A stretch of 64,000 nt of DNA, taken from Myroides odoratimimus (GTDB lineage: Bacteria > Bacteroidota > Bacteroidia > Flavobacteriales > Flavobacteriaceae). The stretch is taken from contig NZ_JACAKB010000007.1 in assembly GCF_030326305.1 (NCBI RefSeq), positions 62,001-126,000 on the forward strand. The letters run 5' to 3'. The translations under genes and the position numbers were made by a program. Positions 27,185-36,347 of the stretch are shown here, piece after piece (the stretch's first letter is position 1; the number at the start of each line of letters is the position of its first letter). The notes beneath the pieces were generated by a model, which did not search any database, had not been told where the DNA came from, and worked only from the letters and a program-made list of their open reading frames with translations.

Positions 27185-28672
27185 ATGTCAATAAAGTCAT
27201 TTGGAGCTAAAATATTTGCTTCAATTATACATAAGAAAACACAAAAGTGGGTCAATGACCCTATCAATACACAAAAGAAGGTTTTTGAACAATTGCTAGA
27301 GGATGCTAAGCACACTGCATTTGGAAAAGACCATAATTTTGCTTATATTAATAGCTACGAAGATTTTGTAAAGCAAGTACCTGTGCGAGATTATGAGGGG
27401 TTAAGACCTTATGTAGATAGAGTGGTAGCTGGTGAGAGTGATGTGTTGTGGAAAGGGAAACCTCTTTACTTCGCAAAGACTTCGGGTACAACTTCGGGTG
27501 CTAAGTATATCCCATTGACCAAAGAGTCTATGCCTTATCATATAGAAGCTGCTCGTAATGCAATATTAGCTTATGTACATGAGACAGGAAAAGCGGACTT
27601 CGTAGATGGTAAAATGATCTTCTTACAAGGCAGTCCTATACTAGATGAAAAAAATGGCATAAAATTGGGTAGACTATCAGGTATAGTAGCTCACTATGTA
27701 CCTGCTTATTTACAGAAAAATAGATTGCCTAGTCTAGAAACAAACTGTATAGAAGACTGGGAGACCAAAGTAGATGCTATAGTAGAGGAAACAGTAGATC
27801 AGAATATGAGTGTGATCTCTGGTATTCCGAGCTGGGTGCAGATGTACTTCGAAAAACTAAAGGAGAAAAAGGGTAAACCTGTAGGAGATATATTCCCTAA
27901 TTTTAATTTGTTTATTTATGGCGGTGTAAACTATGAGCCTTATAGAGGTAAATTTGAACAAATGATAGGGCGTAAGGTACCATCTATAGAGTTGTTCCCA
28001 GCTTCAGAGGGGTTCTTCGCTTATCAAGATACACAGACAGAGAAAGGGATGTTATTACTGCTAAATGCAGGTATCTTCTATGAGTTTATAAAGGTAGAGG
28101 AGTTCTTTAATGAGGATGCTAGAAGATATACCATAGGAGAGGTAGAGCTAGGTGTGAATTATGTATTAATTATCTCTACCAACGCTGGACTATGGGGATA
28201 CAATATCGGTGATACGGTACAATTCGTTAATTTGAAGCCTTATAGAGTAGTAGTATCTGGGCGTATAAAGCATTTTATCTCTGCATTCGGAGAACATGTG
28301 ATCGGTAAGGAGGTAGAGTCGGCTATACAAGAAGCAATGGAGGGTACTTCAGTAACTGTTAATGAGTTTACTGTAGCACCACAGATTAGTCCAGAAGAGG
28401 GATTGCCTTACCATGAATGGTTGATAGAGTTCGGCAATGAACCTGAAGATTTAGAAGCTTTTGCTTTAAAGATAGATAATGCTTTAAGAAAGCAGAATAT
28501 GTATTATGATGACTTAATTGTTGGAAAGGTGTTGAAGACATTAGTCATCTCTAAAGTGAAACAAGAAGGCTTTAATAACTATATGAAAAGTATAGGGAAG
28601 CTAGGAGGGCAAAATAAGTTACCTAGATTAAGCAATGATAGAATCATCGCTGATCAATTAAAATTATATTAG
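27185..28672 (+). CDS. GH3-like (auxin-responsive GH3 family) adenylating protein
   Basis: Product of 495 residues of the GH3 family, a branch of the ANL adenylating superfamily named after plant enzymes that join amino acids to jasmonate or auxin. The nucleotide motif KTSGTTSGAKYIPLT lies near residue 98, YGGVNYEPYRG near 241, and the C-terminal segment ISAFGEHVIGKEVESA near 366. Bacterial GH3 proteins are common in Bacteroidota and their substrate is unknown. Immediate coupling to the M23 peptidase gene (6 bp gap) suggests, but does not prove, a role in the envelope. Confidence 0.9.
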   Translation: MSIKSFGAKIFASIIHKKTQKWVNDPINTQKKVFEQLLEDAKHTAFGKDHNFAYINSYEDFVKQVPVRDYEGLRPYVDRVVAGESDVLWKGKPLYFAKTSGTTSGAKYIPLTKESMPYHIEAARNAILAYVHETGKADFVDGKMIFLQGSPILDEKNGIKLGRLSGIVAHYVPAYLQKNRLPSLETNCIEDWETKVDAIVEETVDQNMSVISGIPSWVQMYFEKLKEKKGKPVGDIFPNFNLFIYGGVNYEPYRGKFEQMIGRKVPSIELFPASEGFFAYQDTQTEKGMLLLLNAGIFYEFIKVEEFFNEDARRYTIGEVELGVNYVLIISTNAGLWGYNIGDTVQFVNLKPYRVVVSGRIKHFISAFGEHVIGKEVESAIQEAMEGTSVTVNEFTVAPQISPEEGLPYHEWLIEFGNEPEDLEAFALKIDNALRKQNMYYDDLIVGKVLKTLVISKVKQEGFNNYMKSIGKLGGQNKLPRLSNDRIIADQLKLY

Positions 28673-28708
28673 TAAAAAGAAATAATAAGACGTAAAAAGG
28701 AGAAGTAT

Positions 28709-30388
28709 ATGAAAGAGATAAAGAATATATCTAGAACGAGAGCGCAAGTGTCGTCTGCAGCTGTGGAGCGTATGTATATTACAATGCGCCATTTGTTTAA
28801 CAGAGGTTTCTATAAACCGATGGGAGTGTCAGGAGATACATTAAGAGAAGCGCTATTAGAATTGCGTCCGGAAATATATGGTACTATCGCAGAAGAAAAA
28901 GTAGAGTTAAACGGATTGTTATATGTTATAGAACGCCTTCCGATCGGAATAGAGGAGTGTCGTTATATTAACTTGACATCTGATGAGGGGTATTCATTCT
29001 CTCACTTTACAGCCATCGTACCGCCTAAGAGAAGAAGAAACTGTTATCGAATAGATGAGGAGCAGATGAATATCGAGATCACTAGAGGTAGATCTGATAT
29101 CTATGATGTTTTGACTCACTTGACATTTATATTTATTGAATCACATAAGATTAAAGATCGTGTATTGATAGGAGAGGATGGAAAGGTAACTCGCGATTGG
29201 AAAAAGATAGAAACTGCTGCTAAAAAAGAAGAGTTTTTAGAATTAGAGGAGAAAGAGGTGATCATGTCTCACTTAGCTAATGTATTAGGACGTTCTTTTG
29301 CTGAGGTTCTTGATGTATATGAGAAGTTTGCTATTCCTGAAAATCCAGATCGCTTCTTAGATGTGATTTATTGGTTAGGAAAGTTAGCTATAGAAGAGGA
29401 TGTGTATAACGATAAACGTACAATCACTTTTAGTCCACTACTTAGAGAGCGTCTAGGTCACCATATCTATGGAGAAATGTGGTCTGATAGAATTAAAGAA
29501 GTACTTACAGCAAAAGGATTATTAGAGCGTCCAATCCATATCATCAGTGCGAATATGCACAGTGTGATGAATTCTATCTTTGCTCCTTCAGTTGTAAAGA
29601 GTGAAGTAGAGGTGAGTTCTGAGCTAGAGGTGTACGAAGAATTAAGTAAGCCTGAGAACAAACACCTTAGAGATTTAGTTAATGAACGTGCTGAAAATGA
29701 AGGAATGATTTTCTTAAGAGATGAGTCAGGAACGAACATTGACGTTCAAATATTTGATACTGCTAAGATAGATTTCGCTACTACAAACTTTAAGGCTCAG
29801 CAAATAGAAGGAGAGTATCCTGTGATTATCGTTATGGATTACGCTTTCGGTGAGCAGGCTTATGAGACTATCGATGAGCTTTTAAAGCCTTATAAGAAAA
29901 CAACGATGATAGATGTGGAATCTGTGTCTATCATGGGGAAAGCAGGTATCTTAGTAGGAGATAAAGGTGATATTATGATTCCATTCGCTCATATTAATGA
30001 GGGAACAGGGGATAATTATCCTTTTGATAATGAATTGACAGTAGATATGTTTAAGAATGATGATATCCCTGTATTTGGAGGAACAATGGTTACTGTATTA
30101 GGTACATCACTTCAAAATAAGGATTTATTAAAGTTCTTCCACGATTCTACGTGGGGTGTAATCGGTCTAGAGATGGAAGGTGCTCACTACCAAAAAGCAA
30201 TACAGTCTGCTTCTAAAATCAGAAAAAGTATTAATCCTGATGTGAAAGTAAGATATGCTTACTATGCTTCTGATAATCCATTAGAGACAGGTAGTACATT
30301 AGCTTCAGGAGGGTTAGGTACGACAGGAGTAAAGCCTACTTACTTAATTACCATCAAAATACTAGAGCAGATATTTAATATTAAGTAA
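28709..30388 (+). CDS. Uncharacterised protein with a nucleoside-phosphorylase-like C-terminal half (DUF6909-like)
   Basis: Product of 559 residues, no signal peptide or membrane segment. The first 300 residues are mostly helical and unlike families I can name. From about residue 320 the segments VIIVMDYAFGEQAYETID, SVSIMGKAGILVGDKGDI, FGGTMVTVLGTSLQNKD and GVIGLEMEGAHY recall the nucleoside phosphorylase fold, where the M-E-G signature contacts ribose. I believe this is the flavobacterial family called DUF6909, from memory. It follows the GH3 gene by 36 bp, probably in one operon, and ends at a clear terminator. Confidence 0.7.
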   Translation: MKEIKNISRTRAQVSSAAVERMYITMRHLFNRGFYKPMGVSGDTLREALLELRPEIYGTIAEEKVELNGLLYVIERLPIGIEECRYINLTSDEGYSFSHFTAIVPPKRRRNCYRIDEEQMNIEITRGRSDIYDVLTHLTFIFIESHKIKDRVLIGEDGKVTRDWKKIETAAKKEEFLELEEKEVIMSHLANVLGRSFAEVLDVYEKFAIPENPDRFLDVIYWLGKLAIEEDVYNDKRTITFSPLLRERLGHHIYGEMWSDRIKEVLTAKGLLERPIHIISANMHSVMNSIFAPSVVKSEVEVSSELEVYEELSKPENKHLRDLVNERAENEGMIFLRDESGTNIDVQIFDTAKIDFATTNFKAQQIEGEYPVIIVMDYAFGEQAYETIDELLKPYKKTTMIDVESVSIMGKAGILVGDKGDIMIPFAHINEGTGDNYPFDNELTVDMFKNDDIPVFGGTMVTVLGTSLQNKDLLKFFHDSTWGVIGLEMEGAHYQKAIQSASKIRKSINPDVKVRYAYYASDNPLETGSTLASGGLGTTGVKPTYLITIKILEQIFNIK

Positions 30389-30416
30389 TTAAATTCTAAA
30401 TAGTTTAAGATAAATG

Positions 30417-30448
30417 AGCCATCACAGAATATATGTGGTGGCTTTTTA
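30417..30448 (+). terminator. Terminator of the M23-GH3-DUF6909 operon
   Basis: The arms AGCCATCAC and GTGGTGGCT (one G-U pair) are followed by a T run. Confidence 0.8.
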
Positions 30449-30515
30449 TTTTGATTTATATGTTAAATTGTGAATTTAAGTGTAATTTTATAGTCTTAGA
30501 ATTTAGTTGAAAAAG

Positions 30516-31064
30516 ATGAAGGTATTTACTACTCCTATACAAGATTGTGTTATCATAGAACCAAAGGTATTCTTCGATGAGAGAGGATATTTCTTAGAGA
30601 GCTTTAATAAGGCTGTTTTTGAGAAAGAAACAGGGTTAGCTGTACGTTTTATTCAAGACAACCAATCTAAGTCTTCTAAAGGCGTTCTAAGAGGGCTTCA
30701 CTATCAAATAGGAGCTTATCAACAAGCTAAGTTAGTAAGAGTATTACAGGGTGAAGTATTAGATGTAGTGGTAGATCTACGCAAGGACTCTAGTACATAT
30801 GGACAACAGTTCACTCAAGTGCTATCAGCAGATAATTTTAAACAGGTGTTTATCCCCAGAGGATGTGCGCATGGTTTTTTAGTAAAGAGTGAGACAGCAA
30901 TATTCGCTTATAAGTGCGATAACGTTTATAATAAAGAATCAGAAGGGGGCATTATCTATAATGATCCAAGTTTAGGGATTGATTGGGAGTTTAATCTTGA
31001 TGAGGTTATCGTTTCTGATAAAGATAAGGTATTACCACTATTCGAAAATGCTTTGCCAATATGA
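30516..31064 (+). CDS. rfbC: dTDP-4-dehydrorhamnose 3,5-epimerase
   Basis: Product of 182 residues from the ATG at 30516. A TTG at 30507 would extend it by three residues. RmlC converts dTDP-4-keto-6-deoxyglucose to dTDP-4-keto-rhamnose. Signatures seen are FFDERGYFLESFN near residue 20, FIQDNQSKSSKGVLRGLHYQ near 43 (catalytic His in RGLHYQ), and IPRGCAHGFLV near 113. The gene overlaps rfbD by 4 bp. rfbA and rfbB are not here, so the rhamnose pathway must be completed elsewhere or the pair serves another deoxysugar. Confidence 0.95.
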   Translation: MKVFTTPIQDCVIIEPKVFFDERGYFLESFNKAVFEKETGLAVRFIQDNQSKSSKGVLRGLHYQIGAYQQAKLVRVLQGEVLDVVVDLRKDSSTYGQQFTQVLSADNFKQVFIPRGCAHGFLVKSETAIFAYKCDNVYNKESEGGIIYNDPSLGIDWEFNLDEVIVSDKDKVLPLFENALPI

Positions 31065-31834
31065 TCAAGATATTAGTCACAGGGGCTACAGGACAAGTAG
31101 GACAATGCTTACAATCTATAAGTCATGAATATGATGGAGTGGAATATTTTTTCTATGGTTCTAGTCAGTTAGATATAACGAATGAAGTTTCGATAGATGA
31201 GGTTTTCAGTAAAGTGTGCCCTGATTATTGTTTTAATTTTGCTGCTTATACTGCTGTAGATAGAGCAGAGGATGAGAAAGAGTTAGCGTACAAAGTAAAT
31301 GCTGAAGGAGTAATGTACTTAGCAAGAGTATGTAAACTATATAATACTACGTTAGTGCATCTGTCTACTGATTTTGTATTTGATGGTCATAAACAGACTC
31401 CTTATACTGTCTCTGATATCCCAAACCCTATAAATGTGTATGGTGCTTCTAAATTAAAAGGAGAATTATACATAAAATCGAATATGGAGCGTTACTATAT
31501 CGTGCGTACTTCATGGGTGTACTCTGATTTTGGGCATAATTTTAAGAAAACGATGCTGAGATTAGCAGAAAATAGAAGTGAAGTAAGTGTTGTTATGGAT
31601 CAAATAGGTTGTCCTACTGATGCAATAGAGTTATGTCATTTTTTAATGTCTCTGATGCAAGGAAATCATGATTATGGGGTTTATCATTATAGAGGTGATG
31701 TAATCTGCTCTTGGTACGACTTTGCTGTATCCATATTTAAAGAGAATAATATTAATATAAAAGTGAATCCAATCACTACTGAGGAATATCCTACTAGGGC
31801 TAATAGGCCGAGGTATAGTGTGTTGGAGGTGTGA
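31061..31834 (+). CDS. rfbD: dTDP-4-dehydrorhamnose reductase, C-terminally shortened
   Basis: Product of 257 residues, about 25-30 shorter than typical RmlD. The NAD(P)-binding motif TGATGQVG begins at residue 7, and NFAAYTAVDRAEDE, STDFVFDG and the YGASKLKGE catalytic segment (Y-x-x-x-K, near residue 126) are intact. It ends in ANRPRYSVLEV, where family members normally continue with a C-terminal helix. The TGA stop comes directly after this otherwise conserved segment, and nothing recognisable follows in that frame. Activity may be reduced or the tail may be dispensable. It overlaps rfbC by 4 bp. Confidence 0.88.
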   Translation: MIKILVTGATGQVGQCLQSISHEYDGVEYFFYGSSQLDITNEVSIDEVFSKVCPDYCFNFAAYTAVDRAEDEKELAYKVNAEGVMYLARVCKLYNTTLVHLSTDFVFDGHKQTPYTVSDIPNPINVYGASKLKGELYIKSNMERYYIVRTSWVYSDFGHNFKKTMLRLAENRSEVSVVMDQIGCPTDAIELCHFLMSLMQGNHDYGVYHYRGDVICSWYDFAVSIFKENNINIKVNPITTEEYPTRANRPRYSVLEV

Positions 31835-31938
31835 GCTAAATATAGAAAGTAATTAAACACTAAATAATTAACGGCTTATACAACTTATGTCTAAGGAGTA
31901 CTAGAGTTATTTTAGTGGTATAAAATATACTATATATA

Positions 31939-32922
31939 ATGAAACGTATACTAATAACAGGTGCAGCAGGTTTTTTAGGATCACATTTATGTGATCGATT
32001 TATAAATGAAAGATATCATGTGATAGGAATGGATAATTTGATCACAGGGGATCTAAAGAATATAGAACATCTTTTTAACCTACCTAACTTTGAATTCTAT
32101 CATCACGATGTAACTAAGTTTGTTCATGTACCTGGCAAATTGGATTATATCTTACACTTTGCTTCACCAGCTAGCCCAATTGATTATTTAAAAATCCCAA
32201 TCCAAACGCTTAAAGTGGGATCATTAGGGACACATAATCTTTTAGGATTAGCACGTGTAAAAGGTGCACGTATCCTGATTGCGTCTACTTCTGAAATTTA
32301 TGGGGATCCATTAGTGCACCCTCAGACTGAAGAATACTATGGAAATGTAAATACGATAGGGCCAAGAGGGGTATATGATGAAGCTAAGAGATTCCAAGAA
32401 TCTATTACGATGGCATATAATACATTCCATGGTGTAGAGACTAGAATTGTACGTATTTTCAATACTTATGGTCCTCGTATGAGACTGAATGACGGACGTG
32501 TTATACCTGCGTTTATTGGACAAGCATTAAGAGGAGAAGATTTGACAGTATTTGGAGACGGTGGACAGACCAGATCATTTTGTTATGTAGATGACCAAGT
32601 AGATGGAATCTTTAAGCTATTACTGTCGGATTATCATTTACCAGTTAATATTGGAAACCCAGATGAAATTAGCATTCTTGATTTTGCGAAAGAAATTATA
32701 GCTCTAACCAACTCTAATCAAAAGATTGCCTTTAGAGATTTACCAATAAATGATCCTATGCAACGTTGTCCCAATATAGACAAAGCGAAGAGTATTTTAG
32801 GATGGGAACCTAAAGTGGGAAGAAGTGAAGGGATGAAATTGACATACGAATATTTTAAGACATTTACGACTGAGGACTTATTGAGAGAAGAACATAAAGA
32901 CTTTTCTAAGTTCATATATTAG
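31939..32922 (+). CDS. UDP-glucuronate decarboxylase-like NAD-dependent epimerase/dehydratase
   Basis: Product of 327 residues, of the extended short-chain dehydrogenase superfamily. The NAD motif is [11 protein letters not shown] at residue 7. The segment [20 protein letters not shown] near residue 73 and the [15 protein letters not shown] and [11 protein letters not shown] (Y-x-x-x-K) regions are those of UDP-xylose synthase. It would decarboxylate UDP-glucuronate to UDP-xylose for surface polysaccharide. It lies 104 bp after rfbD, in the same direction and in the same functional class, and is followed by a terminator. Confidence 0.9.
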   Translation: MKRILITGAAGFLGSHLCDRFINERYHVIGMDNLITGDLKNIEHLFNLPNFEFYHHDVTKFVHVPGKLDYILHFASPASPIDYLKIPIQTLKVGSLGTHNLLGLARVKGARILIASTSEIYGDPLVHPQTEEYYGNVNTIGPRGVYDEAKRFQESITMAYNTFHGVETRIVRIFNTYGPRMRLNDGRVIPAFIGQALRGEDLTVFGDGGQTRSFCYVDDQVDGIFKLLLSDYHLPVNIGNPDEISILDFAKEIIALTNSNQKIAFRDLPINDPMQRCPNIDKAKSILGWEPKVGRSEGMKLTYEYFKTFTTEDLLREEHKDFSKFIY

Positions 32923-32974
32923 ATAAAGATCACTTCTCTAGTAGTAATAACTTCCTAATAAAAAGCATATTAAT

Positions 32975-33008
32975 AAAAAAGCATCTAAACTAAATTAGAT
33001 GCTTTTTT
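32975..33008 (+). terminator. Terminator after the UDP-glucuronate decarboxylase-like gene
   Basis: A perfect 14-bp stem (32975-32988 with 32995-33008) has a 6-base loop and T-rich end. Confidence 0.85.
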
Positions 33009-33044
33009 ATTTAGTGTAACTTTCTTTATTGATTTAATTATATT

Positions 33045-33052
33045 TATTTTTG
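33045..33052 (+). promoter_or_regulatory. Promoter -7 element of purD
   Basis: TATTTTTG fits TAnnTTTG, 26 bp before the ATG. Confidence 0.5.
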
Positions 33053-33078
33053 GTGTTTAATAACAAACAACACAATTA

Positions 33079-34350
33079 ATGAAAATTTTACTATTAGGTT
33101 CAGGAGGACGTGAGCACGCACTTGCTTGGAAAATGCTTCAAAGTTCTAAATGTGAAGAATTATTCGTGGCACCAGGAAATGCTGGTACAGCGAAGATTGC
33201 TAAGAATATAGCTGTCAATCCAAATGATTTTGAGGCAGTGAAAGCTACTGTTTTAGAACATAAGATTGATATGGTGGTAGTAGGACCTGAAGATCCTCTT
33301 GTAAAAGGAATTGTAGATTTCTTTAAAGGAGATGATCAAGTAAATCATATTCCTGTAATTGGGCCTTCTATGAAAGGAGCTCAATTAGAAGGAAGTAAAG
33401 ACTTCGCTAAAGAGTTTTTATTTAAACATAATATACCGACAGCAGGTTATGCTACTTTTACTAAAGATACGGTAGAGGAAGGAAAGAAGTTCTTAGAGAC
33501 AGTTAAAGCTCCTTATGTATTGAAAGCAGATGGGTTAGCAGCTGGTAAAGGTGTAGTTATTTTAGAAGACATTAATGAAGCTAAGGCAGAGTTAGAGAAT
33601 ATGCTAGTAGATGCTAAGTTTGGTGATGCTAGTTCTAAGGTAGTTATTGAAGAATTCTTGTCTGGTATAGAACTGAGCTGTTTTGTATTAACTGATGGTA
33701 AATCGTATAAGTTATTACCAACAGCAAAAGACTACAAGAGAATAGGAGAAGGAGATAAAGGGTTAAATACAGGAGGTATGGGAGCAGTTTCTCCAGTTCC
33801 TTTTGCGACTGATGACTTTTTAAAGAAAGTAGAAGAGAGAGTAGTTATTCCGACTGTAAGAGGATTACAAGAAGATAACTTAGACTTTAAAGGTTTTGTA
33901 TTCATTGGATTGATTAAGGTAGGTGATGATCCATTCGTGATTGAGTATAATGTGCGTATGGGAGATCCTGAGACAGAAGTGGTGATGCCTAGAGTAAAGA
34001 CTGATTTAGTAGACCTTTTTGAAGCAGTAGCGAATGAGACTTTAGACACGATGGACATAGAACTAGATGAGCGTACAGCTACGACAGTAATGTTAGTATC
34101 GGGTGGTTATCCTGAAGATTATGAGAAAGGGAAAGTAATTACAGGTATAGACGATGTAACAGACTCTATTGTATTCCATGCTGGAACAGCGTTAAAAGAT
34201 GGAGAGGTAGTGACTAATGGAGGTCGTGTATTAGCTGTTACATCTTATGGAAATAGTTACGATGAGGCATTAAAAAAATCTTATCAAAACATAGCTAAGC
34301 TAAATTTCGATAAGATTTATTTCCGTTCAGATATAGGTTTCGATTTGTAA
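33079..34350 (+). CDS. purD: Phosphoribosylamine--glycine ligase
   Basis: Product of 423 residues. It makes glycinamide ribonucleotide, the second step of purine synthesis. The start MKILLLGSGGREHALAWK is the GARS N-terminal domain. The ATP-grasp domain contains KADGLAAGKGVVI near residue 150, the GARS signature (R-x-G-D-P-E) is present as YNVRMGDPETEVV near residue 290, and the C-terminal domain is complete. It is a stand-alone gene, not in a purine operon. Confidence 0.96.
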   Translation: MKILLLGSGGREHALAWKMLQSSKCEELFVAPGNAGTAKIAKNIAVNPNDFEAVKATVLEHKIDMVVVGPEDPLVKGIVDFFKGDDQVNHIPVIGPSMKGAQLEGSKDFAKEFLFKHNIPTAGYATFTKDTVEEGKKFLETVKAPYVLKADGLAAGKGVVILEDINEAKAELENMLVDAKFGDASSKVVIEEFLSGIELSCFVLTDGKSYKLLPTAKDYKRIGEGDKGLNTGGMGAVSPVPFATDDFLKKVEERVVIPTVRGLQEDNLDFKGFVFIGLIKVGDDPFVIEYNVRMGDPETEVVMPRVKTDLVDLFEAVANETLDTMDIELDERTATTVMLVSGGYPEDYEKGKVITGIDDVTDSIVFHAGTALKDGEVVTNGGRVLAVTSYGNSYDEALKKSYQNIAKLNFDKIYFRSDIGFDL

Positions 34351-34359
34351 AAATCGAAA

Positions 34360-34590
34360 CTATTTTAAAAATGAGTGGGCTGTAGTATCTTGGTCATCTT
34401 CATTATTTGCTTTGAAGATTTTTAGTTGTTTTAACCAAAAAGCAAAATAGTAGCAAGTAATAAGGATAAACGCCCAAGTAATAATATTTGCAGTCCACCA
34501 ATTTGTTAATTCTAATTTTGCAAAAAGATCCATTGGAATAAATAGAACTTTTTCAAAAAGGAATCCTAATCCAAGAAAAAATGAAGTCAT
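34360..34590 (-). CDS. Small membrane protein (DUF6341-like)
   Basis: Product of 76 residues with two hydrophobic segments (residues 3-24 and 31-52) and an acidic tail. The phrase LFIPMDLFAKLELTNWWTAN is, in my memory, typical of the flavobacterial family DUF6341, which lies near DUF6427 and upp in these genomes. Function is unknown. It is convergent with purD and divergent from the DUF6427 gene. Confidence 0.7.
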   Translation of the reverse strand: MTSFFLGLGFLFEKVLFIPMDLFAKLELTNWWTANIITWAFILITCYYFAFWLKQLKIFKANNEDDQDTTAHSFLK

Positions 34591-34701
34591 TGTACTTTAT
34601 TTTAAATTAAATAAAATTATTTTATTAATCCGTTACTAAACTTACGCAACCCAAAAAGAGGAAGTATAGGTTTAATATGTACAAAAATATAAAATATATA
34701 A

Positions 34702-35640
34702 ATGTTAGCAAGTATTTTTAGTAAAACAAAACCAATTAATTACATTATACTGACCATCTTAATTCTATTAATCAGTGTTTTGTATTTATTTATAGACCAA
34801 GATCAGCTGGTTTGGACTACTTATGAGTTTGGTAAGAGAACTGTTTTACTGGCTTTGCTAATGGTGATGATGTATTTGTCCCAGTTTATTGCTACTCGTA
34901 ATCGATTAGTAAGGGATAATGCTTATGTACCTCTACTATTTGTATCTTTTTTAATGTTATTTCCTACGGTTCTAGTACATAGTAAGGTTATTATAGCCAA
35001 CTATTTTATCATGCTAGCATTGAGAAGAATATTCTCATTACATTCATTGAAGCAGTCTAAGGAAAAGATGTTTGATACCTCTTTGTGGATTTTTGTAGCA
35101 GGTTTATTTCATTTTTGGAGTGTGCTATTCTTGCTTCTATTGTTCTTTGCGATAACCTATTTTGGAGCGAAAGATTATAGAAATTGGTTTATTCCAATCA
35201 TTGCTTTTTTCTGTGTCTCTATTTTTTTAGAATTATACTTAGTGGTTACAGATGGTAGTTATTATGATTGGTTTTGGGAGAAGTGCAAAGTGAGTTTTGA
35301 CTTTATGTATTTTGAGAACGTATATCAGAATGTCGCTTTGGCAGTTTATGTACCTATCGCTTTACTGTTCTTTGTTAGTCAAGCGGCAAGTATTTCTTCA
35401 AAACCTTTTAATATGCAAAGCACCTATAAGAAAATACTGTTATCTTTCCTTATAGGCGTTGCTATTTATGTGATTTCTGCTGATAAAAACAACGGAACTT
35501 TAATATTTACTTTCTTCCCATTAGCTGTGTTAGGAGCTAACTATATAGAAGATATTCCACAGAAGTGGAGAAGAGAAGCCATAGTATACAGCGTATTCGG
35601 ACTAGGGTTATTCTTCTATTTTATGCAGTTAGTATTATAG
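34702..35640 (+). CDS. Polytopic membrane protein (DUF6427-like)
   Basis: Product of 312 residues with about eight or more membrane segments and very few soluble loops. It opens with ASIFSKTKPINYIILTILIL and has no catalytic motif I recognise. The neighbourhood (DUF6341, upp) is the usual flavobacterial one for DUF6427. Its stop codon overlaps that of the convergent upp within TTATAG, so there is no space for a terminator between them. Confidence 0.75.
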   Translation: MLASIFSKTKPINYIILTILILLISVLYLFIDQDQLVWTTYEFGKRTVLLALLMVMMYLSQFIATRNRLVRDNAYVPLLFVSFLMLFPTVLVHSKVIIANYFIMLALRRIFSLHSLKQSKEKMFDTSLWIFVAGLFHFWSVLFLLLLFFAITYFGAKDYRNWFIPIIAFFCVSIFLELYLVVTDGSYYDWFWEKCKVSFDFMYFENVYQNVALAVYVPIALLFFVSQAASISSKPFNMQSTYKKILLSFLIGVAIYVISADKNNGTLIFTFFPLAVLGANYIEDIPQKWRREAIVYSVFGLGLFFYFMQLVL

Positions 35641-36288
35641 TTTATGTCCGTATGCTAGATCTCCTGCATCACCAAGTCCTGGTACGATATAATTGTGATC
35701 GTCTAATTTCTCATCTAGAGTAGCTACCCATAGATTTACATTATCAGGAAGGTTTTCTTCTAAGTATTGTACTCCTTCAGGAGCAGCGATAACTACTGCG
35801 ATATGTAGTTCTTTTGGCTTTTCTTCAGCCATTAGCTTATTGATTACGGCTACTAGAGATTGTCCTGTAGCTAACATTGGGTCAATAAGAATCAATATTT
35901 TGTCTTGGAATGAAGGTGCCGCTTGATATTCTACTAATATCTCACTAGCCTCACCGTGTTTTCCATGACGGCGATAAGCAGATACGAATCCGTTCTCAGC
36001 ATTGTCAAAGAAGTTCATAAAACCTGTGTGCAGAGCTAATCCAGCGCGTAGGATAGAACATAATACTACATTGTCTTCAATACAAGTCGTGTGTTTTACT
36101 CCTAAAGGAGTTTGTACAGCGATATCCTTATACGGTAATTTTTTGCTTAACTCATAAGACATAATCTCTCCGATTCGCTCGATATTTTTTCTAAATCGCA
36201 TGCTATCTTTTTGGATATTAACGTCTCTAAGTTGTGCTAAAAAGTGGTTTAGGATACTGTTTTCTGCTGAAATATAATGAATTTTCAT
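35635..36288 (-). CDS. upp: Uracil phosphoribosyltransferase
   Basis: Product of 217 residues. It salvages uracil to UMP with PRPP. The PRPP-binding motif is DPMLATGQSLVAVI near residue 137 (of the pattern D-P-M-L-A-T-G), and the uracil-binding C-terminus PGLGDAGDLAYGHKL is complete. A family feature RAGLALHTG lies near residue 86. It is convergent with the DUF6427 gene, sharing a 6-bp overlap, and divergent from the DUF4254 gene. Confidence 0.95.
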   Translation of the reverse strand: MKIHYISAENSILNHFLAQLRDVNIQKDSMRFRKNIERIGEIMSYELSKKLPYKDIAVQTPLGVKHTTCIEDNVVLCSILRAGLALHTGFMNFFDNAENGFVSAYRRHGKHGEASEILVEYQAAPSFQDKILILIDPMLATGQSLVAVINKLMAEEKPKELHIAVVIAAPEGVQYLEENLPDNVNLWVATLDEKLDDHNYIVPGLGDAGDLAYGHKL

Positions 36289-36322
36289 CTCGGTATAATT
36301 AGTACGATAAAGGTATAAAAAC

Positions 36323-36330
36323 TATATTTG
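36323..36330 (+). promoter_or_regulatory. Promoter -7 element of the DUF4254 gene
   Basis: TATATTTG fits TAnnTTTG, 17 bp before the ATG at 36348. Confidence 0.55.
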
Positions 36331-36347
36331 TAAATAAAATAATTAGT

